Assembly (NCBI GenBank): GCA_964645585.1
Contig: CAZYAN010000010.1
Coordinates: forward strand, 1-64,000
Source: DATGSL01 sp964645585
Lineage (GTDB): Bacteria > Verrucomicrobiota > Verrucomicrobiia > Opitutales > T3Sed10-336
DNA length: 64,000 bases
Direction: 5' to 3'
Part shown: one piece after another, positions 36,490-44,968 of the stretch
How positions within the stretch are numbered: the first letter of the stretch is position 1
How the letters are laid out: every line of letters starts with the position of its first letter
Program-made: the position numbers and the translations under genes
Notes under the pieces: model-generated
Database searches by the model: none
What the model was told of the DNA's origin: nothing
The model's input: only the letters and a program-made list of their open reading frames with translations

Positions 36490-37254
36490 ATGAACCGTTT
36501 ACAGGGCAAGGCAGCCGTCATCACCGGCGCGGCCGGCGGCATCGGCGCGGCCGCTGTCCGGCTCTTCGCCAGCGAGGGAGCAAACGTGCTCGCAACCGAC
36601 ATTGACGAAACCGCTCTGCGCGAAATCGCGGCGGCAAGCCCCGATTCGCGCGTCGAAACTGTCGCCGCGGATGTTTCCGTTGAATCCGATGTTGCCCGCG
36701 CCGTCGAAGCGGCTGTCTCGCGACTCGGCGGAATCGATATTCTGCTTCATGCCGCCGGGATTGCTTCGTTCACGCGCACCGAGGAGTGCAGCCTCGAAGA
36801 ATGGGACCGCGTCCACGCCGTCAATACACGCGGCGCTTTCCTCTTCGCCCGCGCCGTCATTCCGCACATGCGATCCCGCGGCGGCGGATCCATCGTTTTC
36901 GTCTCCTCGATCAACGGAGTGATCGGCGCTCCCGGCCTCGCCGCCTACAGCGCCTCGAAGGGCGCCGTTCTTGCCCTCGCGCGAACATTGGCGATCGAGC
37001 TGGCGCCGGACCTCATCCGTGTCAACAGCCTCTGTCCGGCTTCCGTGGATACATCCATGCTCCAGCTCGCCTTCAAACGCGCCCCCGATCCGGCCGCGGC
37101 ACGGGAGGCGAACATCAAGCGCCACCCGCTCGGGCGTCTCGCCACCCCGGACGAAATCGCCGCGTTCGCCCTGTTTCTCGCGTCTGACGAAGCCGGCTTC
37201 GTCACCGGGGGCACCCACTTTATCGATGGCGGCGCCCACCTCGCCCGCCGGTAG
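36490..37254 (+). CDS. Short-chain dehydrogenase/reductase, probably of a sugar or keto-deoxy-sugar acid
   Basis: A 254-residue classical SDR. NAD(P) binding is by T12-G-A-A-G-G-I-G19 and Asp37/Asp39 after V-L-A-T-D-I-D, which favours NAD over NADP. The catalytic set is S140 (V-S-S-I-N), Y153 and K157 (Y-S-A-S-K); N-A-A-G is present as H-A-A-G. It resembles KduD-type and sugar 1-dehydrogenase SDRs, which cannot be separated by eye. It is the first gene of the rightward operon, 32 bases before the GH88/105 gene. Confidence 0.88.
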   Translation: MNRLQGKAAVITGAAGGIGAAAVRLFASEGANVLATDIDETALREIAAASPDSRVETVAADVSVESDVARAVEAAVSRLGGIDILLHAAGIASFTRTEECSLEEWDRVHAVNTRGAFLFARAVIPHMRSRGGGSIVFVSSINGVIGAPGLAAYSASKGAVLALARTLAIELAPDLIRVNSLCPASVDTSMLQLAFKRAPDPAAAREANIKRHPLGRLATPDEIAAFALFLASDEAGFVTGGTHFIDGGAHLARR

Positions 37255-37286
37255 TCGCAACTTTCCCGCACAATCGCCTGATAACG

Positions 37287-38345
37287 ATGTCAATTCCTGC
37301 CCCGCCCAATATCCAAACACGCGAGCTGATCGAACGAGTCGCGGCTGTGACCATGCGCTGGCCGTTCCGGATGTGGGCGTTTGGCGAAGCCGTTGCGCTC
37401 CGCGGCCTGCTCGCGGCGTCCGCGGCAACAGGAAATCCGGAATGGCGCGGTTTTGTCTATGCGCTCCTTCGCACTTACGCGGGACGCGGCGCCGGCAAAT
37501 CACCCGACGAACATGTCGCGCCGGGCGCGGAATTGCTCATCGCCTACCAGAATACGGGCGAGGAGATTTTTCTCCAGGCAGCGCGTTCCCTCGCGGAACT
37601 CCATGCCTCATTCCCCCAAAACCGGCATGGCGCGCGCATGCACCGCCCGGATCTTGCCGGCTGGCGCCGTCAAATCTGGGTTGACTGCATCGATGCCGAG
37701 GCCCCGTTCCTCGCACGCCTCGGAGCCGTTACGGGAGAAAACCGTTATTTTCATCAGGCGGCCGATGAGCTGCTCGCCTATGCACGACTCCTCCAGGACC
37801 GCGACACCGGCCTTTTTTATCATGGACACGAAGAGGCGTGCGGAATCAACGGCCAGCTTTGGGCTCGCGGAAACGGATGGGCGCTGATGGGGCTGACCGA
37901 AACGCTCGCCTTCCTTCCGCATGATTTCCCCGCTCGCCCCGAGCTGACGGCGATCCTTCAGCGTCTATGTATTGGTTTATTAAATACGCAAGATCCGAAC
38001 GGACTGTGGCACACCCTTCTTCTCGATCCGGACAGCCCGCTCGAGTCGACGCTCGCCGCCATGGTCGCGTTCGCCCTCCGTTTTGCATCCGATCAAAAGC
38101 TTTTTGATACGGCTGACTTCAAGAAAATGACCGAAAGCGCGCGGGCCGCGGTGCTGTCACAGATCGACGAATCGGGGACGCTTCAACTCGTCACGGACGC
38201 CACGCCAGTCGCGTCGATCGCCATGTACCGCACCCGTCCCTTCGGCGTCTTTCCGTGGGGACAGGGTCCTTTGCTGCTCCTCCTCTGCCGCGAAATGGAG
38301 GCCGAACGGTCGCCATCGCTTTCCAACCCTCGAACAACAGCATGA
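37287..38345 (+). CDS. GH88/GH105-family unsaturated uronyl hydrolase, cytoplasmic
   Basis: A 352-residue alpha/alpha-barrel protein without signal peptide. The pattern M-R-W-P-F-R-M-W-A-F-G-E-A-V-A-L, W-V-D-C-I-D-A-E-A-P-F-L-A-R-L (D133 in the position of the catalytic Asp of YteR-like enzymes), L-F-Y-H-G-H-E and W-A-R-G-N-G-W-A-L-M-G is that of GH88/GH105. These enzymes hydrate the double bond of unsaturated glucuronyl or galacturonyl residues left by polysaccharide lyases, so this fits the PL8 and heparinase-like lyases encoded nearby. It overlaps the dehydratase gene by four bases (ATGA). Choice between GH88 and GH105 and the exact oligosaccharide is not possible here. Confidence 0.85.
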   Translation: MSIPAPPNIQTRELIERVAAVTMRWPFRMWAFGEAVALRGLLAASAATGNPEWRGFVYALLRTYAGRGAGKSPDEHVAPGAELLIAYQNTGEEIFLQAARSLAELHASFPQNRHGARMHRPDLAGWRRQIWVDCIDAEAPFLARLGAVTGENRYFHQAADELLAYARLLQDRDTGLFYHGHEEACGINGQLWARGNGWALMGLTETLAFLPHDFPARPELTAILQRLCIGLLNTQDPNGLWHTLLLDPDSPLESTLAAMVAFALRFASDQKLFDTADFKKMTESARAAVLSQIDESGTLQLVTDATPVASIAMYRTRPFGVFPWGQGPLLLLLCREMEAERSPSLSNPRTTA

Positions 38346-39556
38346 AAATCACCGAAGTAGCCACCTTCGCCGTCCAGGCGGAACGTCTCGATACGCGCCC
38401 CTACTGGGGCAGCCGCGCCTGGGCGAACCGCGACGATTCCCGCGAACGCCGCGTGGAGCTGTCAAGCGAGTACCCGCCTGTCCAGCGGCGGCGCCCGGTC
38501 TATTCCAGCACCATCGACACCGTGCTCGTCCGGATTGACACCGATGAAGGAATCACGGGATGGGGAGAAGCGAAGGCGCCGGTAGCCCCCCAGGCAACCA
38601 AACAGATCATCGATCTGCTGCTGCGCGATCTCCTGATCGGGAAAGATCCGCGCGACGTTCTGGTGCTATGGGAAACCATGTTTGCCGGGATGCGCGTCCG
38701 CGGCCATCGCGCCGGATTTTACCTGGAGGCAATTGCCGGCGTCGACATCGCTCTGTGGGATATCCGGGGACAAGCGGCCGCGATGCCGATCTGTCAGCTC
38801 CTCGGCGGCAGTTTCCGACCGGCGGTCCAAGTCTACGCCTCCGGCATTCCCGCGCTCGACGTCAACGCGTCCGCGGAACAGCTCCACGCGCTGGCCGAAG
38901 AAGCCCGCGCGCTGCGTGAACGCGGTTTCAAAGGCGTAAAAATGGCGCTCGGCCAAGGAATCGAAGGTGATATTCGTTCCGTGCGGGCGGTTCGCGAAGG
39001 CGTCGGCGACGACTTCATTATTCATGCGGACGCGGCGGGGGTCTACGATCGCGCGCAGGCCTTGCGGCTCGGCCGGGCGCTGGAAGAGTTGAAAGTCGGT
39101 TTTTTCGAACTGCCCATCCCCGCCGAAGACATGGAAGGATACCGCTTGCTCGCCCAGGCCCTCGACCTGCCGATCGCCAGCGATACGCTGATGAACCGTT
39201 ACGAAGCGGCCGAATACCTGCGGGCCGGCGGGCTCGGAATCGTGCAACCGGATGTTTGCCGCGCTGGCGGCATCACCGAATGCCGGCGCATCGCCGAAGT
39301 CGCCGATATTCTCGGGGCTGCCTATTCGCCCCACCTCAGCATCGGTTCCGCGGTTCAATTCGCCGCCAGCGCGCACCTCGCCTGCGCAATGCCCAACACC
39401 CTTACCTGCGAGTATTGGATCGGCGACAATCCGCTCGGCGATGTGCTGTTGGAAAAACCGCTTCGTCTCGAGGACGGATATTTATACGCGCCGGACGAAC
39501 CCGGATTGGGCATCACCTTCAAGAAAGAGGCTCTTGCCAGCATCGGCGTCCACTAG
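38342..39556 (+). CDS. Enolase-superfamily (mandelate racemase-like) sugar-acid dehydratase
   Basis: A 404-residue enolase-superfamily protein with capping domain (1-125) and barrel. Metal ligands D230 (I-H-A-D-A-A-G) and E256 (F-F-E-L-P-I-P) are clear. The third position reads P-I-A-S-D281-T rather than the usual P-I-A-x-G-E. Acid/base residues are K200 (K-G-V-K, where many relatives have K-x-K), D304 (V-Q-P-D) and H331 (Y-S-P-H-L), the Asp-His dyad of the MR subgroup. The start at 38342 sits in the ATGA overlap with the GH gene; an upstream in-frame ATG at 38255 lies within that gene. Dehydration of an aldonic or uronic-derived acid to a 2-keto-3-deoxy acid is expected, which the DHDPS-family enzyme would then use. 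Substrate is unknown. Confidence 0.85.
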   Translation: MKITEVATFAVQAERLDTRPYWGSRAWANRDDSRERRVELSSEYPPVQRRRPVYSSTIDTVLVRIDTDEGITGWGEAKAPVAPQATKQIIDLLLRDLLIGKDPRDVLVLWETMFAGMRVRGHRAGFYLEAIAGVDIALWDIRGQAAAMPICQLLGGSFRPAVQVYASGIPALDVNASAEQLHALAEEARALRERGFKGVKMALGQGIEGDIRSVRAVREGVGDDFIIHADAAGVYDRAQALRLGRALEELKVGFFELPIPAEDMEGYRLLAQALDLPIASDTLMNRYEAAEYLRAGGLGIVQPDVCRAGGITECRRIAEVADILGAAYSPHLSIGSAVQFAASAHLACAMPNTLTCEYWIGDNPLGDVLLEKPLRLEDGYLYAPDEPGLGITFKKEALASIGVH

Positions 39557-39867
39557 GTGCCTCCGTCGCGAGCATGCCTGTCACATCCAAGCTCATTGCA
39601 AAACCCGTCATCGGCGAGGTGCCGGTGCCACATTCAACCCGAACAGTCCGTGGAGATTCCTGAGAGCCCCGGCACCGCGCCTCCTTTCAAAACAACGCCC
39701 GGTCAGGCGGATCCTGTCTCTGCCGACCTCAGCGCGACAAAGCCACATGTCTGGCTCATGCGCGGCGAGAGGCCGATTGACTCGGCACGCGCAAATGTTG
39801 GCGTCGCCGACGCGGCGCGCGGCATCGTCCATAATTTCAAGGAGCTGATTGCGAACCAGCGTTCATT
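39557..39867 (+). other. 311-bp gap between dehydratase and symporter genes, no convincing gene
   Basis: Short open frames exist (for example a 29-codon frame from ATG 39574, and one from GTG 39557 that ends in an ATGA overlap with the symporter start), but neither has a recognisable product and they lie in different frames. It may be untranslated leader or a decayed small gene. Confidence 0.4.
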
Positions 39868-41616
39868 ATGACGACGCTCGATTACCTTGTTCTCTCCGTT
39901 TATATCGTCGGCGTCTTTGCGATCGGGGCAGTCTTCAGCGGGAAGAATCAGACATCCGAGGACATGTTCACCGCCGGCGGTCAATCGCCGTGGTGGGTTT
40001 CGGGGACGAGCGGATTCATGACGATGTTCTCCGCGGGAACCTTCGTCGTCTGGGGCGGAATCGCTTATCGACTCGGCGCGGTCGCGATCAGTATCAGTCT
40101 CTGTTACGGGATTGCCGCCTTGATCGTCGGATACCGGATCGCCGCCCGCTGGAAGGCGACTGGCGTCACTTCCGGCGCCGAGTTTATCCGCCTCCGATTC
40201 GGCAAGAACGCGCTCCGGTTTTTCACGTGGGCTGGGATCGTGTACAAGATGATCGGCACAAGCGTGTCGCTCTACGCGATCTCCCTGCTGCTTTGCACGC
40301 TGGCGCCGCTCCCGGAAGGCTTTCCGTTCCGCGACCCCGAGAGTGGAAACCTCGCTCTGACCTGGTCCGTTTTGCTCTTCGGCGGCGTGATCGTGCTCTA
40401 CACGGTTGCCGGCGGACTCTGGGCGGTCCTGATGACCGATGTGCTGCAATTCATCGTGCTCGCGGTCGCGGTGACTCTTCTCGTTCCGCTCGCACTCGAC
40501 CACGAAGCAGTCGGCGGTCTCAGCGGGTTCCTGCAAAACGCGCCGGATGGATTTTTCGCGCCGACAGCCGGAGAGTTCACGTGGTTCTTCCTGGCCGGAT
40601 GGACCGCGATTCACGTCTTTATGATCGGAGCGGAATGGGCGTTTGTGCAGCGATTCGTCTGCGTCGGAAGCGAGCGTGACGCGAGGAAATCGGCTTGGCT
40701 TTTCGGCGTCCTCTACCTCATCAGTCCCGTGATCTGGATGCTGCCGCCCATGGCTTACCGCCTGATCAATCCAGACGCTCCGCCGGAGGAAGCGTACATC
40801 CTCGCCTGCCGGGAAGTGCTCCCGGCAGGGATGCTCGGTCTCATGCTGGCGGCGATGCTGTCGGCGACGGCGTCACTTGTCGATTCGCAGCTCAACGTCT
40901 TCTCCGGCGTCCTGACCCGGGACTTCTTCCGTCACTGGCGGAAAGGTATCGACGAACGCGCCCTTGCGCGGGCCGGACGCGCGATCACCCTGCTTCTCGG
41001 GGCGATCGTCATTGCCCTTGCGCTTTTGGTTCCCCACGCCGGAGGAGCGACGAACATCACCTTGACGGTCGCGTCTCTGATGGTCGGTCCCCTGCTGGCC
41101 CCCACGCTCTGGGGCCTGTTATCGCCGCGTATCGGCGCGCGAGCGGTCTGGTGGACCGTTGGAATCACCTTTCCGGTTAGCTTAGCCGTAAAAGTCGGGC
41201 TTGGCGAAAACGGCTTCCTGGCATCGGCCCTTCCCCGTCTGGCGCTATGGGCGCAAACGAATGCCCGAATGACTGACCTGCTCGTCGGTCTGGTTCTCCC
41301 GGTTGCGGTTCTCGCCTTTCATGAGTGGCGTTCCCGGTCCACCTCGCCCGGCTGGAAAGCGGTGGAAGCCCATCAGGCGCCGGAAACGAATGCCCGCCCC
41401 GAGTCCTTTCTCCTTCCCGCGCGAATGATCGGTATCAATACCGTCGGGCTGGCCCTGCTGCTTCTCGTGATCGGGCTGGCCCAAGAAAAAGTCTCCGCCC
41501 TGATTTTCGGTTCCGCGGTCCTCCTTCTTGCGATCGGCGGGGGCATTCTCCTCGCCGCCTCCCGCGCCGCCCGGCTTCGCGAAGAACCTGTCGTGTCCGC
41601 GAGGGTGTTGAAGTAG
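39868..41616 (+). CDS. Sodium/solute symporter (SSS family)
   Basis: A 582-residue inner-membrane protein with about 13-14 hydrophobic helices. SSS features include the N-terminal L-D-Y-L-V-L-S-V-Y-I-V-G-V, G-G-Q-S-P-W-W-V-S-G-T-S-G-F-M-T-M-F-S-A-G-T-F just after the first helix, the conserved T-D-V-L-Q-F, and M-L-S-A-T-A-S-L-V-D-S-Q-L-N in helix 8. It is probably Na+-coupled uptake of a sugar, uronate or oligosaccharide. As the last gene of the rightward cluster, it likely brings in the substrate of the GH88/105 enzyme, SDR and dehydratase. Confidence 0.9.
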   Translation: MTTLDYLVLSVYIVGVFAIGAVFSGKNQTSEDMFTAGGQSPWWVSGTSGFMTMFSAGTFVVWGGIAYRLGAVAISISLCYGIAALIVGYRIAARWKATGVTSGAEFIRLRFGKNALRFFTWAGIVYKMIGTSVSLYAISLLLCTLAPLPEGFPFRDPESGNLALTWSVLLFGGVIVLYTVAGGLWAVLMTDVLQFIVLAVAVTLLVPLALDHEAVGGLSGFLQNAPDGFFAPTAGEFTWFFLAGWTAIHVFMIGAEWAFVQRFVCVGSERDARKSAWLFGVLYLISPVIWMLPPMAYRLINPDAPPEEAYILACREVLPAGMLGLMLAAMLSATASLVDSQLNVFSGVLTRDFFRHWRKGIDERALARAGRAITLLLGAIVIALALLVPHAGGATNITLTVASLMVGPLLAPTLWGLLSPRIGARAVWWTVGITFPVSLAVKVGLGENGFLASALPRLALWAQTNARMTDLLVGLVLPVAVLAFHEWRSRSTSPGWKAVEAHQAPETNARPESFLLPARMIGINTVGLALLLLVIGLAQEKVSALIFGSAVLLLAIGGGILLAASRAARLREEPVVSARVLK

Positions 41617-41700
41617 TTTCGCAATTCAAGGGTGGCTGCGGCTCCCCGATCGAAAGGCAGTCGCGAAGTTTCAAACGATGAAAAAATCCCCGAGGTGCGC

Positions 41701-42852
41701 TCAGTAAGAACGAAGCGGCAGAGGAGGCGCCTCGAATGTCACGCCTTTCCAGTCGGCGAGAATTTTTAGATACTGATACGGATCCTGCCACGACGATGAC
41801 GGCTCAACAACGGTCGACTCCGGCCACTCGTTGAAGCTTGTGACCATCACAAAATCCGCGGCGGCATCGCTGGCGGCGCGCAGATACGACCGCAGCGTTT
41901 CGCCGTCTCGACGCGGCATTTCGAATCGCTCCGGATTCCCTTCACGCAGGTTGTCGTGTCCTGGATGCACGGGCAGGAGCATCTTCTTCTTCGATTCATG
42001 GGCCTGCCGCACCACGTTTTGATAACGGCCGATGAGCTCGTCGTACCCGTATTCCCGGAAGATGCTGAACGTTCCGTAAAAAGAAAACGCCCGGATCTCA
42101 CTCACCGCCAGCCACTCAGCGGGAACGCGCAAATTCCCGCCTTCATTGCTGATCGCGTCGACGATCCAATAGACCGGCCCAGTCCGCTCCTCCACATATT
42201 CGCGCAAGTCCCGAAACCTTTCTGGTGTCAAACTCGGGTTGAACGGCACTTGGTACAGGTAATACACCGGTTTCCCTTCGATGTGCAGGTAGGCGGGACT
42301 GTCCTTATAGCGACTCAGATACTTCACCGCCCACTGCTTGACCTCATTCCAGTTCGGCCGGAACTGCGCGGTCTCGTCGAGCAAGGCAACCTGGAAACCT
42401 TCCTCTTCGGCAATCGGCAAAACGACATCCTCAAAGGCGAATTCCGTCAAGCGCGGCACACGCTGCCAGTCACCCGGTCCCCACCAGTCGACCAGAAAAG
42501 CGTCGATGCCTGCCGCTTTTGCCAGCCGGATGTGCCAACGGACGATCTCCCGGTCGTCGCTGTCGTACAATCCCACGAGCGGCCAGAAAACCGACGCGAT
42601 CCGCGCAGGATCCAGGTGCTCCACCAATTCGCCCGATTCTCTGGCCTCCCGGTTCATGCGGTCCGCCACATCGTGCCGTACCCAGTGTGTCCATGTTTTG
42701 TGAGGACCGCTTCCAGTCGCGTACCATGTATAATAATTTGCAAGCAAAAGCGGACGGGGGCGTCCTTCCGACGCATCGACCGCCGACGCGGAGACGCCTC
42801 CAAGAAGCACGAATCCAATTGCATGCAAAACAACGCAACCGAAGAAACGCAT
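41701..42852 (-). CDS. Secreted GH99/GH71-like glycoside hydrolase-type protein
   Basis: A 383-residue exported protein. The signal peptide (about 1-27) leads to a TIM-barrel domain resembling the GH99/GH71/WbsX-type family: L-A-N-Y-Y-T-W-Y at the first strand, A-F-L-V-D-W-W-G-P-G-D-W, Y-L-H-I-E-G-K-P-V-Y-Y-L-Y, and V-T-S-F-N-E-W-P-E-S-T-V-V-E-P near the end, where the two Glu residues are typical of an active site. The start at 42852 places the signal peptide first. It lies alone on the minus strand, convergent with the symporter and divergent from the ABC exporter. Specificity cannot be read. Confidence 0.78.
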   Translation of the reverse strand: MRFFGCVVLHAIGFVLLGGVSASAVDASEGRPRPLLLANYYTWYATGSGPHKTWTHWVRHDVADRMNREARESGELVEHLDPARIASVFWPLVGLYDSDDREIVRWHIRLAKAAGIDAFLVDWWGPGDWQRVPRLTEFAFEDVVLPIAEEEGFQVALLDETAQFRPNWNEVKQWAVKYLSRYKDSPAYLHIEGKPVYYLYQVPFNPSLTPERFRDLREYVEERTGPVYWIVDAISNEGGNLRVPAEWLAVSEIRAFSFYGTFSIFREYGYDELIGRYQNVVRQAHESKKKMLLPVHPGHDNLREGNPERFEMPRRDGETLRSYLRAASDAAADFVMVTSFNEWPESTVVEPSSSWQDPYQYLKILADWKGVTFEAPPLPLRSY

Positions 42853-43093
42853 TGGTCCGATCGTGCCGCGGTTCACGAAATCCGTCAATGGGCCGGTTTG
42901 GGCGGACTCGGGCTGCTGCTTCTGGCCACCCGTGCCGGGTCTCCACGGATGCGACTCGGGCGGAGAGGAGGTCGACAGTGTGGCACCAAGTCTTCCAGTC
43001 AACCGTCATCCGGTTCTCGCGAGATCGACAGCGCTCTCCCGAAACTGCTTGTTTCTCGCGCTTCATTCCGGATGATGCGGAGTCACACCAACG

Positions 43094-44881
43094 ATGCTGA
43101 AGCGTTTTCGACCATATTTGCACTACATGAAGGCAGTTCGGGTGCCATTCGCACTCGGCCTGCTCTTCGGCGTGCTTTACGGTGCCGCCTCCAGCCTCGG
43201 CTTGCCTCTCATCACGCGCCACATCGTTCCCCTCGTCACAGGCAGCGAACTCGGCGCCGGAGTCGGCTTCGCCCCGGGTCCGCCGCGCGGCCTCGCGCTG
43301 GCCGGGGTTCTCGCGCTGATTCCGCTCGTTTTTCTCCTCCGGGCGGTCGGCGGCTTTTTGAACGCCTACCTGATGGCCTACTCCGGCATGCACATTCTTG
43401 AACGGATGCGGGTCGACGCGTTCAGCAAACTGCAGCAACTGCCGCTGACGTTCTACTCGCAACACACGGTCGGCGACCTGATGAGCCGCGTCATCGGCGA
43501 CACCGCGCAACTGCAAACGGCGATCATTCATGTCGTCAACGATCTCATCAAACAGCCGGCGACGCTGATCGGCGCCGGTTTTACGCTCATCTATCTCGCC
43601 TTTCAGCAGCACGAGGTCGGTTTTTTTCTGATCGTTCTCGCGTCCGTTCCCGCCTGCATCCTGCCGATTCGCTTCATCGGCAAACGTGTCCTCGCCAAGG
43701 CCAAGCGTGCCCAGGCCGAAGCCGGACAGATGAACGGCATTCTGAATGAAAATCTTTCCGCCGTCCGCGAGGTCCGGGCTTACAACCTCGAGGAACGCGA
43801 AATTTCCCGTTTCCGCGAGAGCTGCCGCCACTTCCTGAAAGTCAGCCTCAAGGTGGTCAAATACCAAAAAAGCCTCAACCCGGTCATCGAGGTCGTCTCG
43901 GCCCTCGGCCTCGTTGCCGCGGTTTTCATCGCGATCGACAAAGATATCAGCGAAGGCATCATCGCCGCCCTTCTCGTCGCCCTCTACATGGGTTATGAAC
44001 CAGTCAAGAAGCTCGGCGCCATGAACAACAATATCCGGCGGGCCGAAGCCTCACTGGACCGGCTCGAATATGTGCTCAACCAGCCGGACACCGTTCCCGA
44101 ACCGGAAAACCCGCAACCGTTCCCCCGTCCGGCCGGACAAATCCGCTTTGAGAACGTCGCGTTCAGCTACACCGGCGCACCCGTACTCCGCGATGTCAAC
44201 GTCTCGATTGAACCGGGAGAGACAGTCGCCCTCGTCGGCCCGAGCGGCGCGGGGAAGTCGACTTTTGTCAACCTGATCCCTCGCTTCTATGAAGTCGGAT
44301 CCGGCGCCGTCCGAATCGATGGAACCGATGTCCGCGATGTCTCCAAACACGCGCTTCGCGAGCAGATCGCCGTCGTCTCCCAAGAGGCCGTTCTTTTTGC
44401 CGGGTCCATCGCAAACAACATCCGAGTCGGACGCCCGGACGCAACGGATGACGAGGTGATCGAGGCCGCCCGCATGGCCAACGCGCACGACTTTATCGAG
44501 TCGTTGCCCGATAAATACGACTCCGTCGTCGGCGAACGCGGTTCCCAATTGTCCGGCGGCCAGCGTCAGCGCATCTCGATTGCCCGGGCGTTTCTCAAAA
44601 ACGCTCCGATCATCATTCTCGACGAGCCGACTTCCGCGCTCGACTCCGAAAGCGAGCATCATCTCCAGGCGGCCATGGAAAAACTTTCCCGCGGGCGAAC
44701 GGTCCTGATCGTCGCTCACCGCTTCAGCACGATTCGTCACGCCGACCGGATTCTCCTTTTTGACGAAGGGCGTATCGTGGATTCGGGTACACACGAAGAA
44801 CTTTACGCGCAAAGCCCAATCTACCGAAATCTCTATGACAAACAGGCGATCGACGACGGGCGGCGGCCGCTCGCGCATTGA
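43094..44881 (+). CDS. MsbA-like ABC exporter (membrane and ATPase fused)
   Basis: A 595-residue half-transporter: six-helix ABC membrane domain (about 15-320) and ATPase (about 345-590) with Walker A G-P-S-G-A-G-K-S-T (about 382-390), Q-loop V-V-S-Q-E-A, signature L-S-G-G-Q-R-Q-R, Walker B I-I-I-L-D-E-P-T and switch His in V-A-H-R-F-S. It works as a homodimer. The family exports lipids, lipid A core or drugs; the downstream lipid A-type acyltransferase gene, 87 bases away, makes lipid A/glycolipid flipping the better guess. The membrane domain has a Gly/Pro-rich periplasmic insert (G-A-G-V-G-F-A-P-G-P-P-R) not usual in MsbA. Confidence 0.9.
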   Translation: MLKRFRPYLHYMKAVRVPFALGLLFGVLYGAASSLGLPLITRHIVPLVTGSELGAGVGFAPGPPRGLALAGVLALIPLVFLLRAVGGFLNAYLMAYSGMHILERMRVDAFSKLQQLPLTFYSQHTVGDLMSRVIGDTAQLQTAIIHVVNDLIKQPATLIGAGFTLIYLAFQQHEVGFFLIVLASVPACILPIRFIGKRVLAKAKRAQAEAGQMNGILNENLSAVREVRAYNLEEREISRFRESCRHFLKVSLKVVKYQKSLNPVIEVVSALGLVAAVFIAIDKDISEGIIAALLVALYMGYEPVKKLGAMNNNIRRAEASLDRLEYVLNQPDTVPEPENPQPFPRPAGQIRFENVAFSYTGAPVLRDVNVSIEPGETVALVGPSGAGKSTFVNLIPRFYEVGSGAVRIDGTDVRDVSKHALREQIAVVSQEAVLFAGSIANNIRVGRPDATDDEVIEAARMANAHDFIESLPDKYDSVVGERGSQLSGGQRQRISIARAFLKNAPIIILDEPTSALDSESEHHLQAAMEKLSRGRTVLIVAHRFSTIRHADRILLFDEGRIVDSGTHEELYAQSPIYRNLYDKQAIDDGRRPLAH

Positions 44882-44968
44882 AGTGTTTGGGAACCTTCGG
44901 AAACCGTTTAAGCCGGCAATCCGCGGAACCGTCACCCCGCCCGGTCTCGGTCCAGCGTCTATGTCGTC

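Noticed and set aside
42470..43867. A 465-codon leftward frame
   Set aside because: Overlaps the MsbA-like exporter and the GH99-like gene in other frames; no domain is recognisable.
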